Positions 57,148 to 64,000 of a DNA stretch of 64,000 nt are shown here, one piece after another (within the stretch, counting starts at the first letter, position 1; every line of letters starts with the position of its first letter). The notes under the pieces are model-generated. The model had not been told where the DNA came from. It ran no database searches and saw nothing but the letters and a program-made list of their open reading frames with translations. A program made the position numbers and the translations under genes. The stretch comes from Candidatus Poseidonia sp. (GTDB lineage Archaea > Thermoplasmatota > Poseidoniia > Poseidoniales > Poseidoniaceae): contig JAKMEE010000005.1 of the NCBI GenBank assembly GCA_022426155.1, forward strand, positions 1 through 64,000, given 5' to 3'.

Positions 57148-59235
57148 ATGAAGCGGTGGGCATCAATTCTGATGGCCTTGGCTTTTTTCTCAATCAGCCT
57201 TTGGAGTTGGATGAATGAGGAAACCATCAACGATTGGATTTCGGTGCAAATTGTGGAATCTCCACAAGGAGAATCAGAACTCCTTGGACTACAAAAAGAC
57301 GAAACTTGGTTGGTGGTGGTGGTCGATTTTGCCAGTAACCCAGCCACCAATGCTTGGGGGACTGAACGAGCAGAACAAATGTTGAATCAAAGCACCCTCC
57401 AATACATCGAAGAACTCTCTGGCAGTACATCGAACCTTGACATTCATGTACATCCAGAACCGGTAAGAGTGAGTCAAAATCCATCCTATTACGGAGCCGA
57501 TTCAAATGGACGTGATACTGATGTGAATGGGAACTTCCTTCCAAGTGAACTCGCAAGTGAAACAGTCAAACAGCTAGAGGATTCCTTGGATTGGAGTAAA
57601 GGTGACCTAAATGAAGATGGGATTGTTGACCGGTTTTTGATTCTACATACAACCAAAGGTCAGGAAGAAAATCCAGGTATTCAGGCCAGAATATGGAGCC
57701 ATTTCACTCACTTTGACACACCAATCTCAGTTTCAGGGGGCCATGAAGTTCATCATTACACACTTGCGAGTTTGCAAACTGGAACGAGCGGAGTTGGTAC
57801 TATTCTTCATGAAATGATGCATCAGTTGGGGGCGGTGGACTTGTATCCAGTTCATGCAGAAACATCGTACCAACCATGGAAAGGATTGGGCGATTGGGAT
57901 ATCATGGCAAGTGGAAATTGGAACGGTGGAGGAACATGGCCAGCATTGCCATCTGCTGCCTCAATGGAACTGATTGGGCTAGATGATCGTATTCAGGAAT
58001 TGGACCTTAGTTGGCCTGAATCTGCTAGCAGTCCATGTTTGGGCCCAACCGTTGAGCTCCAACCCATGGGCGAATCTGGTCAAGCATTGAAAATAAAAAT
58101 ATCAGAAATGGAATCAATCTTTATTGAATGGAGAAATGACACTGGATTTGATTCTCGATTACCTGGCCACGGCGTCTTGGTGACATACCAAGACCTATCG
58201 GTTGGAAATTTTGAACGGAACGAAGTCAATTCGAATCCTAAATTACCTTGGCTTATGGTTCTCGAAGCGGACGGTAATCAAGACCTTGTACGTGGAATCA
58301 ATGAAGGTGAACCCAGCGACCTTTTCATGAATGGAACTGAATTTGGGCAGCAAGGGGTAGTCATACGTACACATGATGGTGTGGCTGTACCTTGGACTGC
58401 CTCGGTATTGATGAATGAAACCGTGAAAATTTCATTTCAAGCAACCAATTGTTCTCCAAATTTTTCATTTAATCTTCCAGACCACAGTACCACAGTTCTT
58501 CCCAATGATTCCGTTCCTGTGACACTTTCTGGCCAGAGTTGTACTGTGAATCTCACATCAACAGATGGGAGGTCTGTCCTTCTTTCACCGAGCCAGCAAG
58601 GTGAAACAACACATGTGCTCACTTTCTCAGAGCCGGGTTTACCAAACAGCCTTTCCATCGTTTCTGGAACTGTTGATTGTTTGGAAGGGAGCATTGACAT
58701 CATGTACCCCGTTCAAACATTGAATCGCATCCCTATTATTTCCACCATCAAACAGGTGATTCCTGTGAGTTCCGCAACTTCCCTGGCGATATCACTTCCT
58801 TCTTTGGGAGAAGGAAAGCAACGACTATCTGTTAGCATCGATGGTCCATTGGCTCGAATTGCAGAAGGTGCATCTTATGTTGACCTTGAAGATGGAGCGG
58901 TATACGAATTACAAATAAATCAGGAAAATCTCTTGTCAAATAACATGCTTGTCAGAGGAGACCTCATTCTCTCAACCGATGAAGGCGACTCATGGATCTA
59001 TTCTGTTGAACTGGTTGCACAAGATGAAAATGAACCATGGTATGTGTCATGGAGAACTCCAGGTAGAGTTCTTGCGCTGACGATGTGTCTTCTTGGGATT
59101 TACGTATTGAGTGGGCTAAAGCCATCTCCATCAGCACCGGCTCAAAAGGTTGAACAGCCGTTGCAAATCCAAGAAACATCATCACTTGCCGACTCATGGG
59201 ACGGAATTCAATCGATGAATCATGATTTTGAGTGA
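57148..59235 (+). CDS. M6-family secreted metalloprotease, membrane-anchored
   Basis: GVGTILHEMMHQLGAVDLYP (HExxH), GLGDWDIMASGNWNGGG, C-terminal TM VLALTMCLLGIYVLSGL. Confidence 0.88.
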   Translation: MKRWASILMALAFFSISLWSWMNEETINDWISVQIVESPQGESELLGLQKDETWLVVVVDFASNPATNAWGTERAEQMLNQSTLQYIEELSGSTSNLDIHVHPEPVRVSQNPSYYGADSNGRDTDVNGNFLPSELASETVKQLEDSLDWSKGDLNEDGIVDRFLILHTTKGQEENPGIQARIWSHFTHFDTPISVSGGHEVHHYTLASLQTGTSGVGTILHEMMHQLGAVDLYPVHAETSYQPWKGLGDWDIMASGNWNGGGTWPALPSAASMELIGLDDRIQELDLSWPESASSPCLGPTVELQPMGESGQALKIKISEMESIFIEWRNDTGFDSRLPGHGVLVTYQDLSVGNFERNEVNSNPKLPWLMVLEADGNQDLVRGINEGEPSDLFMNGTEFGQQGVVIRTHDGVAVPWTASVLMNETVKISFQATNCSPNFSFNLPDHSTTVLPNDSVPVTLSGQSCTVNLTSTDGRSVLLSPSQQGETTHVLTFSEPGLPNSLSIVSGTVDCLEGSIDIMYPVQTLNRIPIISTIKQVIPVSSATSLAISLPSLGEGKQRLSVSIDGPLARIAEGASYVDLEDGAVYELQINQENLLSNNMLVRGDLILSTDEGDSWIYSVELVAQDENEPWYVSWRTPGRVLALTMCLLGIYVLSGLKPSPSAPAQKVEQPLQIQETSSLADSWDGIQSMNHDFE

Positions 59236-60338
59236 ACAGACCGCTGAATGTTCAAAAACATCCATTCATCTTGGGGTCGAAGGGCACAAAGCCACCGTTT
59301 ATTCACGCCCTCTGCTAATCGAACTGCTAGGCAAACTCCTTCCCAAGATGTTGCTGCCAATTCAATCGGTTGAATCAACCAGGGGGCATGTTCTGCTTCG
59401 ATTTCTTTTTCATATGCCCTCCATTGGCACCCATATTTGAATCCAGGCCGAAGCAATAACCCATGATGAATGAGAGTTGCATACAATGAATCTGTGACTG
59501 GCCGTCCACTCAATAGTTCAAATTCTTCGAACCTCAAGTAACGTCCTGAGAGATGAGGGACACCGATAGCCGGCAGGGGCCATGTTTCTTCTCCAGAAAT
59601 AAAATGGCCATCTTCTGAAGCCACCCCATCGTTCAAAAGTTTCTGAATTTCAATGTTCTGAGAATCAGACAAATGCTCTAATTTTTGTTGATTTCCTTCA
59701 GGCCATACATGGCTTAGGCAGTACACCGTCACATCCAATTCGTCATCCATAATACAAAGCTCAGGAATTTGCCCTTGATCAATGACATCGACCACCCATT
59801 GATTCAATTCATACCAATCAAGATAGTCATTGGTGTGATGAACACGGATTTGACTGAAAGCCTGTTCCTTCTTCCAAGAAAGGTGGCGTTCCCAGCGCAT
59901 GGCCCATGTAGCACTGGGAAGATTTGGGAATCGTTGTCTTAAATGAACTGAAGGTACAACTATTTCTCCCCCATTTCTCATGATATCCATCGCAATTGAT
60001 TTGGAGAGAAACGATGAGTCGTGTTCCATTTGTTCAGATACCCATCCGTCCCCTTGAGGCAAGGGGACATGGCGATACCAATGACAGAACATAATTTCCT
60101 CAGGTGTGAGAAAAACTCCGCCATCCCGAGTCAATGTTCCCAGACCACTTTTTTGATGTAATCGTTGGGATAATGGAGCTGGTAAATACCATTGTCCATC
60201 CAATAGTTTTGGTGATTCTATCGGGGTGCTAGGGGGCGAATTTGAGGTCAACGAAGAACCCAAAGGACGAGTCGTACGAATTCGTGGCGTGTAAGTCCGT
60301 TCTCTACGCGCCATGGTCCGACCATTGAACACTTTCAT
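59220..60338 (-). CDS. endA: tRNA-splicing endonuclease (EndA-like, two-domain size)
   Basis: HHGLLLRPGFKYGCQWRAYEKEIEAEHAPWLIQP...AVRLAEGVNKRWLCAL matches the C-terminal catalytic fold with candidate Tyr/His/Lys. Confidence 0.8.
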   Translation of the reverse strand: MKVFNGRTMARRERTYTPRIRTTRPLGSSLTSNSPPSTPIESPKLLDGQWYLPAPLSQRLHQKSGLGTLTRDGGVFLTPEEIMFCHWYRHVPLPQGDGWVSEQMEHDSSFLSKSIAMDIMRNGGEIVVPSVHLRQRFPNLPSATWAMRWERHLSWKKEQAFSQIRVHHTNDYLDWYELNQWVVDVIDQGQIPELCIMDDELDVTVYCLSHVWPEGNQQKLEHLSDSQNIEIQKLLNDGVASEDGHFISGEETWPLPAIGVPHLSGRYLRFEEFELLSGRPVTDSLYATLIHHGLLLRPGFKYGCQWRAYEKEIEAEHAPWLIQPIELAATSWEGVCLAVRLAEGVNKRWLCALRPQDEWMFLNIQRSVHSKS

Positions 60339-60409
60339 TTATGCTCGTCGCAGATGACCGATTGCCCTATGTGCTGTTGTGTTGTGAGAAGAACAGAGGG
60401 GGGCCAAAG

Positions 60410-61369
60410 ATGGTGGATGGATTTCTAGGCTCGCTAACAACAGAGGAACGAACTCTTCTTCATTTACTCAATCAGCAACTACCAAGCGGGGGCTGGGAGG
60501 CACCCGCTGCCTTGACGCAAGCAGGAATCTCTGCTGCAGTTCACGTCCAAAGAAAGCACATACCAAGAACGCTCAAACACATGGAAAAACAGGGCTACAT
60601 CAATGTTGAGCAACGTCATATCCCTGGTGGCAAACAACGGAAACGAGTCTATACCCTCACTGAGGTGGGAACAAATGCTGCGAATTCACTGAGCGAAGGA
60701 TTGCTGAGTAAAGAGATTCATCGCGATGGGAAGAAGACCATACTCAAAACTCTCCATTCTAATCACCAGTCTATACTTGAGTTGTTATCTCATCTTGATG
60801 AAGGGCTTTCTTGGTCTGAACAACCATTGGTATCTCCAGTTTCAAACCCTGACGGAATGGCGTCCATTGATGCACAATATGGTGAGGAACTCGTTCGACG
60901 AATGTTCTCAAGAGCCTGGGAGGATGGAAAAATCACACGTGATGAACAATCATTGCTCAATGAAGTCGTTGATTTTCTTGGTATGCACCCTGAACGAGTA
61001 CGTCGTTTATCCAATGAAGCTCGCAAAGCAGCAAATGCCCCTCCGCCCGAAGATGTATATTATGAAATGATCTTGCAAGCCCTTGAAGACGGAGAGGTCA
61101 TGGAAGAAGAATTAGCACTGTTGGACACGTTTCGTATTGCTTATGGAATCGATTCAGTCACACATAATTCACTCCTAGAACGTGCTAAAACCACGCCGCA
61201 ATTTTCTGAACACTTCCATCAATATGCAGCAGCTGTAAAAACTGCTTACAAAGACAAAATCATCACCGCAGATGAACATGCTATCCTTCGAACATTACGT
61301 GAACAATTAAAAATCCCAGAATCAGAACACAACCAAATCATGGGTGAGTTGACGGGGCAAGTGGGGTGA
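60410..61369 (+). CDS. winged-helix protein with TerB-like helical repeats
   Basis: N-terminal MarR-like wHTH (GYINVEQRHIPGGKQRKRVYTLTEVG); three related segments FSRAWEDGKITRDEQSLLNEV / ILQALEDGEVMEEELALLDTF / VKTAYKDKIITADEHAILRTL. Confidence 0.65.
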   Translation: MVDGFLGSLTTEERTLLHLLNQQLPSGGWEAPAALTQAGISAAVHVQRKHIPRTLKHMEKQGYINVEQRHIPGGKQRKRVYTLTEVGTNAANSLSEGLLSKEIHRDGKKTILKTLHSNHQSILELLSHLDEGLSWSEQPLVSPVSNPDGMASIDAQYGEELVRRMFSRAWEDGKITRDEQSLLNEVVDFLGMHPERVRRLSNEARKAANAPPPEDVYYEMILQALEDGEVMEEELALLDTFRIAYGIDSVTHNSLLERAKTTPQFSEHFHQYAAAVKTAYKDKIITADEHAILRTLREQLKIPESEHNQIMGELTGQVG

Positions 61370-61373
61370 AGTC

Positions 61374-62435
61374 ATGGGTATGAATGATGAAGAAGCAATA
61401 TTGCACGATGAACTCTCAAAAATGAAACAGCACCTTCGTTCAAAGGACGATGCAAAAATCGTTCTCATCGGGGATGTCATGATGGATTGTTACATCCATG
61501 GCTATGCTAACAACCTCAATTCTCGAGCACCAGTTCCAGTACTACGCGAGACATCTCGTGAGGAAGATGTCGGCGCTGCTGCCCATGTTGCACGGGGATT
61601 GAAATCCATGGGCATGAGGAGCCATCTATTCGGGGTAGTTGGTGACGATGTGGCAGGTTTGAGCATTATTGAAGCCCTCGAAAATGAAGGTGTTTCAACC
61701 CACGGTATTGCCATCATTGAAGATCGCATCACCACTGTAAAAACACGGATGCTGGCATCTCGAGAAAGCCTAATTCGAGAGGAACAATTGCTGCTCCGAT
61801 GGGATATTGAAGAAGATGACCCTGTTCCTGAGGAGGCTTCTATTGCGATGTATGAGCAAGCCGCTGCAGACATTGAAGGCGCATCTGCACTCATTCTGTC
61901 GGATTATGGGCAAGGTGTTGTCACCGACAAAGGTTCAGAAACACTGGTTACGATTGCTCGTGAGAAAGGTGTCCCAGTAATTGCCGATCCTAAGTTGACT
62001 GGTCTACATCGTACTGATGGGATGGACTGGATTCTCTTCCAGCATCAAGGATTGGAGTTAATGAGGCGAAGAGTTGGTGCAAGCACTGGTGCTGAAGCTG
62101 CAAAAAAATTGATTGAACAATACAATTGGAAACATCTCGTAGTGCTATCTGGTGAAGCAGGGGTCACGATTTACTCTTCCGATGAACCTACCGTTCACGC
62201 ACCATGCAGCCTAGTGGATTTACGGCAAATGATCGGTCTCATTGATGCGGCTGCCGTGGCCATTGCATTCTCCCTTTCACGCAATCTCGATGTGCGTTCA
62301 ACAGCACTGCTTGCAAACGCTGCGTGTGAATGTATTCTAGGGGCCGAGCAGACAGATTCTTTTGTGCTAAGCAGAGAAGATTTGATTCTCCGCATTGGTG
62401 AAATGGTCTGGAATCTACAAGTTTCAAAGCGATGA
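61374..62435 (+). CDS. PfkB/RfaE-like carbohydrate kinase
   Basis: IVLIGDVMMDCYIHGYANNLNSRAPVPVLRETSREEDVGAAAHVARGLKSMG, LILSDYGQGVVTDKG; C-terminal GA.D motif position reads LIDAAAVAIAF. Confidence 0.85.
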   Translation: MGMNDEEAILHDELSKMKQHLRSKDDAKIVLIGDVMMDCYIHGYANNLNSRAPVPVLRETSREEDVGAAAHVARGLKSMGMRSHLFGVVGDDVAGLSIIEALENEGVSTHGIAIIEDRITTVKTRMLASRESLIREEQLLLRWDIEEDDPVPEEASIAMYEQAAADIEGASALILSDYGQGVVTDKGSETLVTIAREKGVPVIADPKLTGLHRTDGMDWILFQHQGLELMRRRVGASTGAEAAKKLIEQYNWKHLVVLSGEAGVTIYSSDEPTVHAPCSLVDLRQMIGLIDAAAVAIAFSLSRNLDVRSTALLANAACECILGAEQTDSFVLSREDLILRIGEMVWNLQVSKR

Positions 62436-62444
62436 GGTGATCCT

Positions 62445-62939
62445 TTGAGCGCTTGGATTTTTCCGACTACCGCAGATGTCGGTTTGAGAACATTCGGACG
62501 TGACCTTTCATCACTCTTCATCGAAGCAGCTCAGGGAATGCAACAATACCTGTCATCTCAAAAGGGCTTTGAAGAAGCTGAACGGAGCGTTCGGCATTAC
62601 GGCCAATGGGAAGTGAAGTGGTCTCACCAACCCCTTGATCATAGCATGCTTTTCATCACATGGCTTGAAGAAGTCCTTTACAGATGTGAAGTGCACAATC
62701 AATGGTTCATGGAGGGGATGGCCAAGGTTGAGGAGGTAGAAGATGGCCTACGATTCATTGCACAAGTCACATGGTGTGATGCAGATGTGGTTGAACGAGA
62801 AGTCGAAATCAAAGCCGTAACAACACATGAATTGCTCGTAAGTTTTGTTCAACCAGGTGATGTGGTTACAAGTCAATGGCCCGATGTACCAGAATTTCAA
62901 GGACCTGGCTGGTATGCTGATGTCGTCTTTGACATTTGA
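62445..62939 (+). CDS. archease
   Basis: IFPTTADVGLRTFGRDLSSLFIEAAQGMQQYL; HSMLFITWLEEVLY-like; TTG start. Confidence 0.88.
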   Translation: MSAWIFPTTADVGLRTFGRDLSSLFIEAAQGMQQYLSSQKGFEEAERSVRHYGQWEVKWSHQPLDHSMLFITWLEEVLYRCEVHNQWFMEGMAKVEEVEDGLRFIAQVTWCDADVVEREVEIKAVTTHELLVSFVQPGDVVTSQWPDVPEFQGPGWYADVVFDI

Positions 62940-62956
62940 ATGAGGTGGGAATTCCA

Positions 62957-63243
62957 AGGGTGGACGCTCGTTCACTCAGGCCAAATCCGCTAGCTTCCTC
63001 CATCCCGAGACCCCACAGCACCCATGGCCCCAGGTAGGGCTGCTCCGTTCCCGGCCTGACCTAGTCCCCCGGTTATTCTCTTCCCGTTTCCTTCCGGAGA
63101 CGGGTCATGACACCCGGGTCATGTGGGGGCGAGACATCAATGTCCGCCTGCGGGAACCTGAATGCCGCTCTCGCCGCTCCAAGGCGTTCAGCCCACCATA
63201 ACGACGCTTTGTGGTACAGGGTACGCCGAGCTCCCCACCTATC
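62957..63243 (-). ncRNA. signal recognition particle 7S RNA
   Basis: Minus strand 5' GGTGGGGAGCTCGGCGTACCCTGTACC..., helix-8 core GTCAGGCCGGGAACGGAGCAGCCCTAC, 3' CGAGCGTCCACC pairing with 5' end. Ends approximate. Confidence 0.93.
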
Positions 63244-63293
63244 CCAACAAACCGTCCGACTCAGGCTATATGAACTCAACGCTAAAGCAATCC

Positions 63294-63686
63294 TCAAGCC
63301 TCATCGTTCACTTCTTCGTATTTTGAGGGGCATGAAGTCTTGATAACGTCGGCCTCGAGAAAGTAGGAACCTTCATCGTAACGAAGAATTCCTTCAGCAT
63401 AGACGGTACGATTGTCATCCAATCCATTTGATACGGCTGCATTAGAAAAATGAATAACAAGAGAGGACGTTTCCCCCTCTAAGACAAAAATCATGGATGA
63501 ATTTTCGATCGAACCATCTCGGACTTCACCACGAATTGCGACTTCCTCTCCAACGTAGTGATCCGGACCTACCATCAATTCGTCAACCGTCTGCGTAACT
63601 GGCGGCGATTGAACGAGAACCGTTGCCAACAAACCCAGAGTGATGATACCACCAATCACCAAAACCCGAGTTCGACGTGCCCACAT
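63294..63686 (-). CDS. ccmE: CcmE-like cytochrome c maturation heme chaperone (CxxxY variant)
   Basis: N-terminal TM, OB-fold region VGEEVAIRGEVRDGSIENSSMIFVLEGETSSLVIHFSNAAVSNGLDDNRTVYAEGILRYDEGSYFLEADVIKTSCPSKYEE. Confidence 0.75.
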   Translation of the reverse strand: MWARRTRVLVIGGIITLGLLATVLVQSPPVTQTVDELMVGPDHYVGEEVAIRGEVRDGSIENSSMIFVLEGETSSLVIHFSNAAVSNGLDDNRTVYAEGILRYDEGSYFLEADVIKTSCPSKYEEVNDEA

Positions 63687-63693
63687 GATTCCA

Positions 63694-64000
63694 CTATCCT
63701 TCGTTGGTCGTATTTTTCGTTGCTGATCCAACGGCTTCTTCCAAATTCTTGAAAGAAGAATCTTTCAAGCGCTGGTCTATACCGCTGACGACGGTTTTCA
63801 CAATGGATGGACCTTCAAAAACAAATGCACTGTAGGCCTGAACCAAACACGCTCCTGCAGTAATTTTTTGCCAAGCGTCATCGGCTGAAAAGACACCACC
63901 TACGCCAATAATCGGCCAATCACCGGATGTCATTTCATGCACGATTCGAATCATTTCCGTCGAACGTGTGAAAAGCGGTTTTCCACTCAACCCGCCTTGT
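63694..64000 (-). CDS. pyrD: dihydroorotate dehydrogenase (class 2-like), partial at window edge
   Basis: GGLSGKPLFTRSTEMIRIVHEMTSGDWPIIGVGGVFSADDAWQKITAGACLVQAYSAFVFEGPSIV; N-terminus beyond 64000. Confidence 0.88.
   Translation of the reverse strand, partial: QGGLSGKPLFTRSTEMIRIVHEMTSGDWPIIGVGGVFSADDAWQKITAGACLVQAYSAFVFEGPSIVKTVVSGIDQRLKDSSFKNLEEAVGSATKNTTNEG

Noticed and set aside
63073-63343. ORFs of 74-78 aa on both strands at 63073-63343
   Set aside because: They overlap the 7S RNA gene and have no protein-like features; RNA structure explains the open frames.
1-64000. Prophage, transposon, integron or defence island
   Set aside because: No transposase, integrase, terminase, toxin-antitoxin or restriction genes recognised; gene content is housekeeping and metabolism.

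Overview
The window looks like a contiguous, gene-dense piece of a streamlined euryarchaeal genome. The gene complement (PAN ATPase, MBF1, KEOPS Kae1, rps17e/rps19e/rpl31e/rpl39e, PDCD5-like protein, archease, tRNA-splicing endonuclease, archaeal-type 7S RNA, DUF835 and DUF5679-like proteins, many lipobox-free secreted proteins) fits marine Thermoplasmatota such as Marine Group II / Poseidoniales; this assignment is inferred, not searched. I annotate about 65 protein genes, one tRNA-Val(GAC), one SRP/7S RNA and two notable inverted repeats. Recognisable modules: a complete but scattered histidine-degradation route (HutH, HutU, HutI, glutamate formimidoyltransferase, cyclodeaminase); an FdhD + molybdopterin oxidoreductase pair; methylmalonyl-CoA mutase large subunit + epimerase; a Na+-type ABC exporter; a preQ0 operon (folE-queE-queC-queD); an r-protein cluster; an A-type Fe-S carrier + YgfZ pair; PntA1-PntA2-PntB; tRNA splicing genes. 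The strongest unusual signal is the preQ0 operon. It is preceded by a 56-aa ribbon-helix-helix ORF (too short for the ORF track) and a 35-bp near-perfect palindrome. Its QueC is fused in frame to a complete MsrB domain and has lost all four cysteines of the usual QueC zinc site. Others: a TatC with a Cys-containing soluble C-terminal domain, a six-EF-hand zinc-ribbon membrane protein, a CcmE with CxxxY in place of HxxxY, a SUMF1-like protein without catalytic cysteines, and a solo PqqD-like protein next to a giant surface protein. I found no mobile elements or CRISPR arrays.
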